64,000 bases of DNA from Anniella stebbinsi (taxonomy: Eukaryota; Chordata; Lepidosauria; Squamata; Anniellidae). The stretch spans positions 226,861,654-226,925,653 of the forward strand of contig JARDYH010000001.1 in NCBI GenBank assembly GCA_029215795.1. Direction: 5' to 3'. Below the pieces are notes generated by a model that was given only the letters and a program-made list of their open reading frames with translations, searched no databases and was not told the origin of the DNA. The position numbers were made by a program, and so were the translations under genes. How positions within the stretch are numbered: position 1 is the stretch's first letter; each line of letters opens with the position of its first letter. Positions 1-10,829 of the stretch are shown in pieces.

Positions 1-113
1 CAGTGACTGCCCCAAAGTCACCCAGTGAGATTCATGACCGAGTAGGGGCTAGGACCCATTTCTCCTGTTGAACCCAGCCCAACATTCTAGCCTCTGCACC
101 ACACTGGCTTTTA
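1..113 (-). repeat. tRNA-derived SINE, truncated by the window edge
   Basis: The text is the reverse complement of the squamate SINE seen in full at 31644-31869. The motifs CCCAGTGAG, a degenerate B-box region and CACCACACTGGC (complement of the SINE head) appear in the same order as in the copy at 41755-41990. The 3' part of the element lies before position 1. Confidence 0.75.
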
Positions 114-278
114 AATGATCTAATATTTCCAGTTTAGAAAAACTGGACATGTTTTTCCCCCAGTTCAGCAGATTAAAGAGGCCCTGTTAGGCCAGCAGCG
201 TGGATCAAACCAGATATGGCATTAATGGCAGGAAAATAATAAATGTGCATGGTTTTTAAAAGTGTAAATAGCTGTTGA

Positions 279-299
279 GTGTGTGTGTGTGTGTGTGTG
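279..299. repeat. (GT)n microsatellite
   Basis: About ten uninterrupted GT dinucleotides. Confidence 0.95.
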
Positions 300-1299
300 A
301 AAGAGAGAATTTGGAAGATGAAGTCTGTAATGTGTAGTAGTGGGTTAACCCTCCTGCCCATTGAAGTCCCACTAAAAATACCTCTTCCCCTCCCCCCCCC
401 CCGAAAGCTGCTGTTACCCCGAGAGAGAAACTGGTGCTAATAGGAGCTTCCCTCCTTGGGACTAACAGGAGCCTTGGGGGGGGGGGGGAGAGATTATCAT
501 CACTGTAGTTTAGGGAATAACTCTACTTCACGGCTGGCCTCACCATTAGGCAGAGTGAGGCAGTTGTCTCAGGTGTCAGATATTTGCTACTTGTTTACCT
601 TCTTCAATTTAGATGGTATATATCCTGCATTTACATGTGGTACCCAGTAATCTCCCCTCCAATGGATTGATCATGCACAGTGAATTAATGGTGCCCTTCC
701 CTCTAAAATAGACTCAGCATCCAGAGTCACCTCTCCTTTGTCTTCCCTTGAACTAGGAAAACTAGACAGACATCCTGGAATAACAATGCCCAAACTCCTC
801 GTATCGTGTCTTGGACTACCAGCCAGTTAAAAAAGAAAAGGAAATAAAGTGGGGAGGGCAAAGCTTGTGAAGTTGTTCCAAAGTGACAATTCAGTCCCCC
901 CCCCCGCCCCCCGTTGGACCATGCCCTTTCAGGGCTTGATCTGGCCAAAATCTCATGCTTAGCCGCAAAGTCTCTACCTTGCATTGTTCAATGTTCTCTT
1001 CCAGTGCATAATATTTATGGCTGGTTTAGATAGTAAGCATCTTGTTCATGCAAATGGCCTGACGGCCCATGAGCTCATACTCAACTGAGCAAACATAATA
1101 ACTCTCATCCAATGAGGTATTGCCTCCTCCACTAAGGATTGCATTTGGAAGCAGGCTGCTGCACATAGATATCATTGATGGATTGAATACCATGGGACCC
1201 AACATACGGTGCATATGTGGTTGCCTTTGCAACAATGTGGCATCCATCTTCTGGGATGTTTAGATCCCTATCCTAGATTGGCTTTATATGCCCAGTTCA

Positions 1300-1434
1300 C
1301 AGGGGTAGGCAACTTGGTGACCTCCAGGTGTTTTGGACTACAACTTACAGAATTCCTGACCATTTGCCACACTGCCTGGGGCTTATCGGAGTTGTAATCC
1401 AAAATATCTGGGAGCACCAGATTGCCTACTCCTG
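1300..1434. repeat. Palindromic hAT-like MITE (short, 'aactcccat' family)
   Basis: The left end CAGGGGTAGGCAACTTGG and the right end GATTGCCTACTCCTG are inverted copies. The middle carries the family signature 'ttttggactacaact' and its mirror 'gttgtaatccaaaatatct'. No clean target duplication is visible. Confidence 0.75.
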
Positions 1435-1912
1435 TCCTAACAGATGGCTGCCTGTGACATCAGTTTGGACATCTGTCTGAAGGAACTGCCTGATTATGGT
1501 GCCAACCTGGCACAATTATGAATAACCAAAATTAAACTTGACTCTTAATCTGGATTCATTTATAAACTTCTAGAAAATCATACACAGAGTTATTAATTAT
1601 TTTGAGAAATAACACAATAGTGTTGTAGTTACTGGTCTTGAACTTAGTATAAGCATTGTCTTCAACTTGAGGGTGCCAGAGGACTTCTTTTTCAAGTCTC
1701 CTGAGCATAAGCACTAAACTCTCAAGAACATTTACAATACAGAGGGAAGTAAATGTTTGGAGATCTCATGAATATGTATATAAGGCACATTTGCCATTTA
1801 TCTTTCTCTTACTTTGGATTTCCTAATGGTGGTTTTTCATCCTTAAGCAAGGATAACAACACAACTATGCTGATCCTTATAGACTAATGTCTTATTTGAG
1901 GGGAGAAAAGTA

Positions 1913-2215
1913 AACACATGCTAAGCCACACTCAGTGGTTCAGTGTATGTTGTTGTTGAATTGTGTTTTTTTTTTGTTGAACCATGGGTCAGTGTGCTTT
2001 CTGAATGTGCTTACAATGGCTTGTTAACCATAGAGCATGGCATATTTTTCTTGGACAGGCCACCTTAAGAACCTATGGTTTGCTGTTGGGTTCTTCAGGG
2101 TGGTTAACAAGCCACACTGCATGCTAACCCACAGTTCAACCAACAACCGATGGCTCAACAACAACCCACACTCAACCACTGAGTGTGGGTGAGCATGTTG
2201 TGTGAACAGTTCCAG
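1913..2215. repeat. Long palindromic MITE ('gctaagcca' family)
   Basis: Inverted motifs CATGCTAAGCCACACTCAGTGG and CCACTGAGTGTGGGTGAGCATG bracket an imperfect palindrome containing 'ggttaacaagcc' and its mirror. A related shorter copy is at 7231-7407. Confidence 0.65.
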
Positions 2216-2819
2216 TGATAGTAGTTGGAAACATCAAATGGAAGTAAGAAAATACTTAACCATCATCAGAACTTTTGTTTTACTATGTTTATGAGCACAA
2301 TGTTCAGGGTCACAGTTTTAGCAAAACTGCCAGAACATGTGGTGTTCAAGCAGTGTGTGCTCACATCTAACTTCACTCCTGGAATTGGCACATTAGTAGT
2401 ACTCGCTTCCATTCCCAATGTGACATATGGGGGCAGAAAGAGGTCTTGACCCAGGAGATGACTTCTTTACTGCCTCTTCGATGGTAACTGGCAGGGAATA
2501 GATGGAAGACTTGTTAGTAGTGTTTGACCAAGACCTGATAGAGCTTACAGATACAGGTAACCTCTTTGCTTGTTAAATTTCTAGAGATCTGAAACAAAAA
2601 GTTTAGTGGTTGAAAAGTACATAAAAAACAAATTGCAAATATGAAATTACTGGCTAAAAGCAATCCTATACTAGATAATAAATTCCATTCTCATCCCACA
2701 GAATCCCCAGGTAACTGGGTCTAGGATTGCAGCTTTAAAAACTACATACATGGAATGTCGTTCTGAGGTCGTTACAAAACCTGCATGGTCCTGACACCTC
2801 TTTAGTATATGTTCTACAG

Positions 2820-3188
2820 CAGGGGTGTCGAACCTCTTTTAGCTTGAGGGCCAAATTCCATTTAGGAGAAGTTCTTGGGGGCCGCATCCCAATGGTGGGT
2901 GGGGCTGAAGGCAAAAGGGGTAGGACCAAAGCAAAAGGGGCATGGCCAACCCCCCCCCCCCAAATATCAGCTTACTTTAGCAAAATGCTGTTACTGACAA
3001 TAACTAAGCTTTAAGAGAGGCATTTCAAGCTTTTGGAAAGGGCATGAGAATCCAGGAAACCACCAAACAATGGGTGACCAGGGAAAGAAGGTGAAGTGAG
3101 GGGAAGGGGGCATGGCCACATTTGGAAACTCGGAGGGCCGGACTGGAACCCCAGGAGAACCATATTTAGCCTGAGGTTATGTACCTGT
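2820..3188. repeat. hAT-like repeat of the 'gggccgcat' type
   Basis: The left end CAGGGGTGTCGAACCTC resembles the mirror of the right end near GGTTATGTACCTGTG. The inside carries repeated 'ggggcatggcc' and 'gagggcc' motifs typical of the widespread hAT-derived repeats that begin with 'caggggtgtcaaac'. The class is recognised from memory; the exact right border is uncertain. Confidence 0.55.
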
Positions 3189-3589
3189 GTTGAACAGGGA
3201 AAATATCTGCAAGTCGTGTGCCTTGTTTGTGTGGAGCACTGAATAGTATGATTAAGAATATCACAATAAGCTTCTGTCCTGATCCACATAGCTCTTCCTG
3301 GTCTAGAAAAGAATCTGGACACTGCTGCTAAGAAAAAAATGTGTGCAGATCTCCGCAGATTTTATGTGGCTCAACTTAATGTCCCATTAAGACTTAAGTG
3401 TGCATAGGTTTGCAACTTTAGTCCCATGATTGAAACCACCATAGGTGCTACTATTAAATTTCAGAGATGTCTGACCAGTTCAAAGAAGAAATGTATAAGT
3501 GAAGGACCTGAACCACCAGTGCTCTGCCCTTTCCAAAGTAGGGTATGACTTGTCCTACCTAAAGAGGTTTGTTTTTCTTCTTCTTGTGC

Positions 3590-4010
3590 AGGAGGTAACC
3601 AACCTGGGGGTTGTCTTCATGGCACCAGGTTGGCACTGCCTCCCTCTCAAACGTCATGCTTTCCCTCTCCCGGGGTGGCTTCGGGTAATCCTGATGCCGA
3701 GGAGGGAGCGTGGGGTTTCTAAGCAGCCATCCATGTACCAGAGTCCCCCAGTTTCTGGTGGAAGGCGACCAATCAGATTGGCACTGGAATGACATCAGAC
3801 TGTGGAAGTGCCATACTGATGTCACTCTGATTGAAAAAGTCAGGGTAAATCCCCAGCTTTTCCAATCCGCAGTTTCGCGGGAAAGCCCCGTGGTGGCTGC
3901 GAAGCTGCACCTGCGTCTTCTAATTGACGCAGCGCAGATCCACAGCCACCGTGGGGATTTCCCCATGTATAGAGAGCCCCCTGGTGGCCTTCATATATTT
4001 TGGACTACAA
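3590..4010. repeat. GC-rich unclassified repeat, copy 1
   Basis: This segment is richer in G, C and CpG than its surroundings. It shares motifs with 13730-14395 and 42200-42575: 'cagtttcgc.gg.aaagccc', 'gtggctgcgaa', and an end containing 'catatagacagcccc' or 'tatagagagcccc'. It is probably a non-autonomous DNA transposon that I cannot place. Confidence 0.5.
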
Positions 4011-4585
4011 CTCCCATAAGCCCCAGTCAGCAAAGCCAGTGGTCAGGAATTATGAGAGTACAAAATATCTGGAGGGCATCAGATTGCCTAATGCTGTCTG
4101 AGTGTCTACATTAGGAAGAGATTGAAACAAGGCTTTTGATGCCTCCTCTTCTCCCTGATTAGTGTAGAAAGGTTACAGAAATGTGACTCTGAAATTCAGG
4201 CTGAATGGAAGGTTTTGGCTTTCACCATGCTTGCTAAATGTGTGATTTCACAACCTTCACATTGCATTAATGCCAGTTATTTTCATTTTGCCTAACAAGA
4301 CCTGGCAAATCATTCCATACATTTAGAGCTGCTTTATCTCTATGTCAAAAGCCATCATTATCCATTGCCACAGAGGGACACCAAGGGATGCTGTTTTATC
4401 AGTTTTTCAGAACTTACAGATGTGCAGTGAACTTTTATCAAATGACTTTGAGCAAAATATTCCAGCTCCTGCAGAAGCTACAGTGGGAAGCCTAGCATAA
4501 AGCAATCGTAAATCTCAATCCATAATTCCTTGTGGTAATCACACCCCAATGATAGTGTGTGTTTGTTCAGTCTAAGCCATCCTTT

Positions 4586-4711
4586 CCCAACCTGGTGCCC
4601 TTCGGATGCTTTGGACTACAACTCCCAGCATTCCTGACCACTGGCCAGTCTGACTGGGCACTGGGGCTAATTGGCCAGTCTGGCTGACCAGGTTGGGGAA
4701 GGCTGGTCTAG
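4586..4711. repeat. Palindromic hAT-like MITE
   Basis: The ends 'cctttcccaacctggtg' and 'caccaggttggggaagg' style arms are mirrored, with 'ggactacaactcccagcat' in the left arm. Same family as 1300-1434. Confidence 0.75.
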
Positions 4712-4924
4712 ATAATATAATGAACTGTGGTTTTCTGGTTCCTGAGCCACTGTCCTGTCTAGCAAGGCACACTGCATCTCCAGGATGAGATGGTTGATAT
4801 ATGGTACAAAGGTCATAGATGGAATGGAATGCATACAAGAGGGCAGAATTACCAAGAACTGCATATTCTACTTCCTCATACACTATTATTAGGTATTTTG
4901 CTGAACAAACCAGCATCAAAATTG

Positions 4925-5122
4925 AGTGACCATATGGAAAGGAGGACAGGCCTCCTGTATCTTTAACAGTTGTACAGAAAAGGGAATTTCAGCAGGAGTC
5001 ATTTGTATGCATGCAGCATCTGGTGAAATTCCTTCTTCATCACAACAGTTAAAGCTGCAGGAGCCCTGCCCTCTTTTGTATCTGGTCACTCTATCTATGC
5101 TCCTTTTCATATGGTCACCCTA
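4925..5122. repeat. Foldback MITE family F1 ('accatatgaaaaggagg')
   Basis: The ends AGTGACCATATGGAAAGGAG and CTTTTCATATGGTCACCCTA are inverted repeats. The arms contain 'ctttaacagttgta' and 'caacagttaaag', so each half also folds on itself. One of a cluster of copies in the first 13 kb of the window. Confidence 0.8.
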
Positions 5123-5364
5123 CATCCACTCCAGGGGATGTTTCTATTTCTTTTCTTTTTAAAGAAAGAATCTGTTCCTGTTGGTAAGTAACTGTCCTCA
5201 TTTATCCTGTTTGTGCAAGTTGCTAGAGATGTTGTGCTTCATTTCTGAGTGGGGTAGTGGTAGAGGATACATGTTGCATGCACATGAACACTAAAGGATC
5301 AAAGCAATGCACAAACTTCAATTTTATGCATCAGTGAGGATCGGTTGATAATAGACCATAGGGC

Positions 5365-5466
5365 AGCTTTCTCCAACCTGGTGCTTTCCAGATGTGTTGG
5401 GCATAACCCCCATCACTCCAAGGCAGTCCCAACACATCTGGAGGGCACCAAACTGGGGAAGGCTGC
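5365..5466. repeat. Palindromic hAT-like MITE, short form
   Basis: The arms CTCCAACCTGGTGC and CACCAAACTGGGGAAGG mirror each other around 'ccagatgtgttgg' and 'ccaacacatctgg'. Confidence 0.75.
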
Positions 5467-5726
5467 TAAAGGCCAGTTATGTGTTCGTAACAGACACACA
5501 CACCACACACATATTTAACAAACAAAAAATCCCAAACACAACAGTCTTGACTTTTCAAAACAGTGCAGGGCAGGCTGTTTCAAATGAGTACAGCATAGGA
5601 GCAGGTTGAAGAAGCCTTCTTCAATAGTGACTTAGATACACATTTTTAGAAGGAGAGCAGCACATCTCTGTTATGTCTCTCTTCTCTTCTGTGAAATTAT
5701 CAGTATGCAATAGACAAAACAAAAAC

Positions 5727-5760
5727 TGTGTGTATGCGTGTGTGTGTGTGTGCGTGTGTA
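5727..5760. repeat. (TG)n microsatellite, interrupted
   Basis: TGTGTATGCG followed by about nine TG or CG dinucleotides. Confidence 0.9.
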
Positions 5761-6221
5761 TAACTCAGAGCCACTGTCACTTTATATTTTGCAGAAGAAG
5801 CAAGAAAAGCAGGAGGCTGAAGGGTTGGCTTGTTTGCATTCCCCCTGTAAATGTCTGAATCGATCCTTAGGCCTTTGTTATAAACTCTAGTGTGTTGTTG
5901 CCCTGTGTGAACTATGACCCTCCAAGCTAAAACACAAATGCAATGCAATAGCAACTCAACAGGTAAAATGTCCCTGTACTATAAAGAAAATAATAACAAT
6001 ACAACAATAATAGAAACATTGTCATCGGAAGCTCAGAGGACACGTCAGTCAGGAAGCTGGACAAGAACTTTGTCTCTCTCCCAACAAGAGCAGCACAGAC
6101 ACAGGAGGAAATTCCTGAGTCTACCCAGATACAACTAAGTCCAGTGCCCCTAGTGAGTGACTAAACTATATATATTATACTATCGACACAATATTATAGT
6201 ATTTAGCATAGTGCTTTAAAG

Positions 6222-6358
6222 AAGCTTTCCCCAACATGGTGTGCTCCACATGTTGAGGACTACAACTCCCATAATCCCCAACCATTGGTTATGCTGGCTG
6301 GGGCTGATGTGAGTTGTCATCCATAACACTGGAAGGTGCCACATTGGAGAAGGTTGCT
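6222..6358. repeat. Palindromic hAT-like MITE
   Basis: Mirrored arms 'ctttccccaacatggtg' and 'ggtgccacattggagaaggt' with 'gactacaactcccataat' inside. Same family as 1300-1434. Confidence 0.75.
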
Positions 6359-6396
6359 TTATAGTGTTCAAAGAGATTCACATAAATTATCTCACC

Positions 6397-6706
6397 TAGT
6401 CTGAGCATATGAAAAGGAGGACAGGGCTCATGTAACTTTAACAGTTGTAGAGAAAAGGGAGTTTCAGCCAGTGTCGTTTGTATGCAATTAGTTCCTGGTG
6501 AAATTCCCTCTTCATCACAACAGTTAAAGTTGCAGGGGCCCTGCCTTCTTTTGTATATGGTCACGCTAGTATAGTGCCTGCACCTTTAACTGTTGTGACG
6601 AAGAGGGAATTTCACCAGGAACTAAGTGCATACAAATGACACTGGCTGAAATTCCCTTTTCTCTACAACTGTTAAAGTTATATGAGCCTTTTCACATGGT
6701 CAGCAT
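6397..6706. repeat. Foldback MITE family F1, full double-arm copy
   Basis: The left half reads 'gcatatgaaaaggaggac ... caacagttaaagttgcagg' and the right half is its near-complete reverse complement, ending 'cttttcacatggtcagc'. The whole element is thus a palindrome of about 310 bp, each half of which is also self-complementary. Confidence 0.85.
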
Positions 6707-6864
6707 AACCTCACCCCAGCTACTGTGAGGATGGTAGCTAAGCTCAGAGGAACCTGGGAGTTCTGAGTGGGTGGGAGTGGCGGATGATGTCAGCATCCCT
6801 ACCAATTACAATGCACCAGTGCTTTGTTTCTGTGAGCCCTGACTTCACTACACCCATTTTGGTG

Positions 6865-7183
6865 TAGGGTGACCATGTGAAAAGGAGGGCAGGGCTCCTG
6901 TATCTTTAACAGTTGTATTGGAAGCAGAATTTCAGCAGGTGTTATTTGTATGCATGCAGCACCTGGTGAAATTCCCTCTCGTCACAACAGTTAAAACTGC
7001 AGGAGCCCTGCCCTCTTTTGTATCTGGTCACTCTAGCTATACTCCTGCAGCTTTAACTGTTGTGATGAAGAGGGAATTTCACCAGGTGCTGCATGTACAC
7101 AAATGATACCTACTGAAATTCCTTTTTCTATACAACTGTTAAAGATACAGGAGCCCTGTCCTCCTTTTCATATGGTCACCCTA
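6865..7183. repeat. Foldback MITE family F1, full double-arm copy
   Basis: It begins TAGGGTGACCATGTGAAAAG and ends CTTTTCATATGGTCACCCTA, a near-perfect terminal inverted repeat. The inner arms contain 'gcagcacctggtgaaattcc' and its mirror. Confidence 0.88.
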
Positions 7184-7230
7184 TTCTAGTGGAATGTAGA
7201 AGTCCCATTAAACTCATGAGTAAGCATATA

Positions 7231-7407
7231 TAGGGCATGTTCAGACGACACGCTAAGCCATGGTTTGACCACTAACCCCTTTGCAGCAAATGAGCATTAA
7301 TGAGTGTGTTTAAAACGTGGTTATGGAATGGTTCACATGACATGCTAAGCCATAATGTTTAGTTCAACATGCTTAACCACTGTGGCTTAGCGTGTCATCT
7401 GAACAGG
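7231..7407. repeat. Palindromic MITE ('gctaagcca' family)
   Basis: The ends GTTCAGACGACACGCTAAGCC and GGCTTAGCGTGTCATCTGAAC form an inverted repeat. It sits about 80 bp before the ERMN acceptor. Confidence 0.75.
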
Positions 7408-7489
7408 GTGATTGGCTGGTACTATCAGTCTCTGAGGCATTATACTTCCCCTAGCTCTGCTATACTGTGACCACTGTTATTTGTTATAG

Positions 7490-7965
7490 GGCTCTGTTGG
7501 GAGAGTCATCCCGTAAGCACCAAAGAACATAAAGCAACTAAGCAGGAAGAATGGGACATACAGCAACCTCAGGACAAAAAGGTCTACAGCACTAGTGAGG
7601 CAGAGGAGGATCAGAAAGAAGCCCAGCTGAGTGAACCCAAGGAGCAAATAAAAGAAGAAACACAATTAGAAGCAAACGAGTACCCAACAGTGGAAGATTC
7701 CGATGGCACAGAAGAAGGAACGTGGAAGGAAAATAATGAGGATTCCCATAAACCAAGGCAGGAGGGCAATAGCAAGGATTTCCTTCCTACCAGTCCCAGC
7801 TGTATCTCTCAGACTGAGAAGCCCGATGAGCAGGCAGGCTTTTTGAAAAAAAATGATATCTCCAGGCACAGTTATTCTCGATACAATACAATATCTTACC
7901 GGAAGATCCGGAAAGGAAACACGAAACAGAGAATTGATGAATTTGAGTCCATGATGCATTCATAA
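7490..7965 (+). CDS. ERMN: ERMN (ermin), last coding exon
   Basis: Ermin is a cytoskeletal protein of myelinating oligodendrocytes that binds actin through its C-terminus, the only part resembling ERM proteins. This exon follows an acceptor (TTATAG at 7484-7489), begins with the last two bases of a split codon, and runs 157 codons to TAA at 7963-7965. The first part is acidic, Glu/Lys-rich and low in complexity, as in mammalian ermin, and diverges freely. The last ~38 residues contain [20 protein letters not shown] and [12 protein letters not shown], which I recognise as nearly identical to the human C-terminus. The divergent middle and invariant tail fit a real, selected gene. The N-terminal exons lie upstream and were not located. 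It converges on GALNT5. The ATG at 7690 is internal, not a start. Confidence 0.93.
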
Positions 7966-8112
7966 ACTGAGTCAGAGAATTTGATCAGCATGCTGCAATT
8001 CCTCCTCCTCCTCCTACATACCCCAAGGCCAGACATTTCTCCACCTGTAATATCAAGTTATTAAAATGTCTTTTGTGGCTTTGATTCAATTAAACTTAGT
8101 AATGACTAAAGG

Positions 8113-8345
8113 TGTAGTCCTAGGCACACTCAGGAGTAAGCCCCAATGACCTCACTGAGATTTACTTCCAAGTAAATATGCATAGGACCAGACTGCATGG
8201 CTGCACACTTATCTGGGAGTAAGTCCAGCTGCATATAATGGGACCTACTTTGAGTACCCATATATAAGCCTGGGGTGTAAGATTCACTGAAACGAACAGA
8301 ATGAGTTAGTCATGACTAACGTCAGCCCTATTGCTTTCAATGGGA
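8113..8345. repeat. MITE rich in 'ggagtaagtcc' / 'caatgggactta' motifs
   Basis: Several short mirrored motifs ('cactcaggagtaagcccca', 'tcaatgggacttagtc') match a small family scattered through the window (9362-9465, 32338-32430, 36040-36100, 44100-44205, 61810-61915). The family's inverted ends read like 'tgcaatcctat' and 'ataggattgca'. Confidence 0.6.
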
Positions 8346-8682
8346 CTTAGTCACAACTCAGTTTAGCTGGATTGGGCCTAACACTTGTCATTTGCCTATA
8401 TGCTTAAAAAATGTAACCACTTGTATTTTGTTCTGAAATAACAAATATAGGATCTAAATCAACAGTCTGATAAATTTAACATAGCTTTATTTTAAAGATC
8501 TTTTAAAGAAAGATGTATGTAAAAGAAAGATGTATGTTTCAGTCCAGTTTCGGTACTGCTATTGAGGAAATAGACTGTCTTGGACTAACCAGTAATCTTT
8601 TAAAAGCATACAAAATAATCAAGATGGTTGTCCATTCTGGTGATTTCCTGACAAATAGACTAGCCTTGAGCATAGTTACAAT

Positions 8683-8688
8683 AATAAA
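8683..8688 (+). promoter_or_regulatory. ERMN: Candidate ERMN polyadenylation signal
   Basis: AATAAA followed 20-60 bp downstream by a T/GT-rich stretch ('tgttctctgttctaatgtgg'), as expected for a cleavage and polyadenylation site. RNA evidence would be needed to choose it over 8089-8094. Confidence 0.5.
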
Positions 8689-8796
8689 ATGATAATGATG
8701 CAAGTGCCATGTTCTCTGTTCTAATGTGGTTTGTTACCATGGAATATGTCACTTTTGACATCCCACTTGTCAGTTTTCCTATAGTGCTACTCTTAA

Positions 8797-9118
8797 AGTG
8801 TCATCAGATGGGGGGGGAATTGCGTTTCCCTACTGTCGCTTCCCCCCTTCTGTCCCACAATACTCCCTCTTTCTTCATATGTGGAAGAAAGAGGAAGTAA
8901 ACAACGACCATGCTGCTTTTCCTGCACACAGCAGGAAATGGTGGCAAATTTTGCTTCAATCCCCAAAAGTTGGATTTTCTGGGTCTTTTTTTTGTCATGG
9001 AAAAAAGACCAGAAGGAGCTGGAGACGTGCGGGAGGAGGACGGCATTGTCCAAAGGACCCATGAGCATCTATAAGTGGCCAATAACGAGCGTGCTATAAA
9101 ACGCTCATCTGATGATGC
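8797..9118. repeat. MITE with 'catcagatgggg' ends
   Basis: The left end 'tcatcagatgggggg' and the right end 'ctcatctgatgatg' are mirrored. The interior ('cctctttcttcatatgtgg', 'cctgcacacagcaggaaatgg', 'ttggattttc') is repeated in the same order at 11328-11600, so the two are copies of one family. Confidence 0.75.
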
Positions 9119-9184
9119 TCTTAGAGTGGCCAGGTGAAAAAGAGGAGAGCATGCAAATGCATGCAGTTATTTTTTATCTCCAGA

Positions 9185-9348
9185 ATGGCCTACCAGTGGT
9201 AAAAGAATACAGGGCTTCTGCACCTTTAATAGTTGTGTAGAAGAGGGATTTTCAGCAAATTTAGCTTGCATGACGAGCTACACCTGCTCAAATTGCCATG
9301 TCTACACAACTATTAAAGGCGCGGGAGCCCTGTCCTCTTCGATCTCTG
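9185..9348. repeat. Foldback MITE, F1-related subfamily ('ctattaaaggtgcag')
   Basis: The arms 'gcacctttaatagttgtgtag' and its mirror ('ctacacaactattaaaggcg') surround a 'gcttgcatgacgagctac' hairpin tip. Confidence 0.78.
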
Positions 9349-9488
9349 CTGTGGATTGGGGCACACTCGTGTGTACACTTACTAGGGAGTAAATCCCATT
9401 GGATTCAACTATCTTCTGAGTAAATGTTATTTTGGACTGAGCTGCATCTAATTTTATTAATAGTCAATGTTGTTAGGTCTCAGTCTAA

Positions 9489-9655
9489 AGTGGCCAGATG
9501 AAACAGAGGACAGGCCTCCTGAACCTTTAATAGCTGTGTAGATGATGGAACTTCAGCAGGTATAGCTTGTCATACAAGTTACACCTGCCAGGAAAAAAAC
9601 CCTTCTACACAACTATTACAGGTGCTTGACTACAATCCTCTTTTGCATCTATTAT
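9489..9655. repeat. Foldback MITE, F1-related subfamily
   Basis: 'gtggccagatgaaacagagg' at the left and 'cacaactattacaggtg' at the right, with 'agcttgtcatacaagtt' at the hairpin tip. Same family as 9185-9348. Confidence 0.78.
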
Positions 9656-10107
9656 GCACTGTTAATTAAATTAGTCTTAATCATGCTACAGAAAAAAGTG
9701 CAGTCCAGATGGGCTCATCTCATAAATAATATATGTCCACTATCCTCACAAAACTCTGTAATTTAATCTAGCAAATGCTGTTTTATCACATTTAATTCAG
9801 CATCTGATACCATCAGCACTGGAAACTGATATCCATTCATATTCATTCTGAATGTTGACATACTGTATAACATTTGTACATCTGCTGTTAACATATATGT
9901 ACTTCAGCTGCTCCCATTCCATAGTTGGTACATTGAGAATATTTTGGAAAATACAGGATTGCATATTACTAAGTGTTAAAGATGTGAGGCTCCATCCAAT
10001 GGCATGCAAGTGGACCTTCACTTGCACAACTGGAGTTCCCTTTCCTCTCCTCTCCCTGAAATCCCACGAGCCCCCTCCAAATCTAAATCAGAGGGTCAAG
10101 TATGAGG

Positions 10108-10622
10108 GAGGGTGGTCAGGTGCAAAAGAGGCCAGGGCTCCTGAAACTTTGACAGCTGTGTAGACAAAAGAGTTTCAGCATTCAAGGTCCCCTCTACAAG
10201 GATTCGCTTTTGCGCCTGGTTAGGCGATTATACGCATAATTGCGGAAGCGCATTTACGCCTAATCCCTCTGCACGAGAGGTGGCGAGAGGCGGCGAAGCG
10301 CATTAACAGATGTCCAAAATGCGCTTTACAAGTAGTTAATGCGCATAAGCGCTTATTCACACAGTCAAAATGCGCTTTAACGGACGGAGCAAAATAAAAC
10401 TCGCGATTTAACGCGCATTCGATAATGCGCATAATCGGGGAGATAACGTGCCTCTACGCCCGATTTGCGCTCCGTTCTTGTAGAGGTAATTTTTTTAATG
10501 CGCTTTGAAAGAGCTTTAAATGCCACTTGTAGAGGCACCCCAAGTTACCCCTGCTGAAAATACCCCTTCTACACAACTATTAAAGGTGCAGGAGCCCTGT
10601 TCTCTTTTGCACCCGGCCACCT
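10108..10622. repeat. Foldback MITE (F1-related) split by an insertion
   Basis: The left arm ('ggtggtcaggtgcaaaagagg') and right arm ('ctcttttgcacccggccacc') are inverted copies as in 9489-9655. The hairpin tip is occupied by the 355-bp element at 10186-10540. Removing that element restores the tip. Confidence 0.82.
10186..10540. mobile_element. CpG-rich non-autonomous DNA transposon, 355 bp
   Basis: Terminal inverted repeats GGTCCCCTCTACAAG and (right end, reverse complement) GGGTGCCTCTACAAG match at 12 of 15 positions. Flanking CAA (or CAAG) is duplicated at 10183-10185 and 10541-10543. The interior is crowded with CpG and GCGC words ('aatgcgc', 'gcgcataa', 'gcgcttt') in both orientations, unlike any neighbouring DNA. 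No ORF of use. The short duplication and the 'TCTACA' ends suggest PIF/Harbinger relatives, but this is inference. Confidence 0.8.
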
Positions 10623-10829
10623 TAAGGAGGAATCTCTACCACCACCAGCAGTGTTCATTTTAGTGGTGGATGGACTCAACTGAATGCAACAGTATTTTTT
10701 AAAAATGGGCATAAACTGAGTTGGCCATTACCCAAAGGAGAATAGGCGCTTTTCCTTCCGCCCACCCCTATGGTTTAGTCAATAGAATGAACTGCAACAA
10801 GGCTATTATAGCCTGCAGTATGGCTATTA

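Larger units (their letters stand above)
1..7489. other. Non-coding DNA 5' of the ERMN last exon
   Basis: No exon could be assigned with confidence. The stretch should be the last ERMN intron and possibly more of the gene, because the exon at 7490 needs a spliced partner ending in phase 1. It holds a SINE fragment, several palindromic MITEs (listed separately), poly-G and poly-C runs near 399 and 476, a (GT)n tract near 5730, and about 1.7 kb with no recognisable signal (roughly 1440-1900, 2220-2800 and 4110-4570). A weak coding-like stretch near 6012-6153 is discussed in the findings. Confidence 0.6.
7966..8688 (+). other. ERMN: Probable ERMN 3' UTR
   Basis: This runs from the stop codon to an AATAAA at 8683-8688. 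An ATTAAA at 8089-8094 is an alternative earlier signal. The interval includes a MITE-like stretch (8113-8345). Extent is inferred from signals only. Confidence 0.5.

Noticed and set aside
3559..4114. Overlapping 134-135 codon frames on both strands
   Set aside because: They fall in the GC-rich repeat (copy 1) and have no conserved counterpart in copies 2 and 3.
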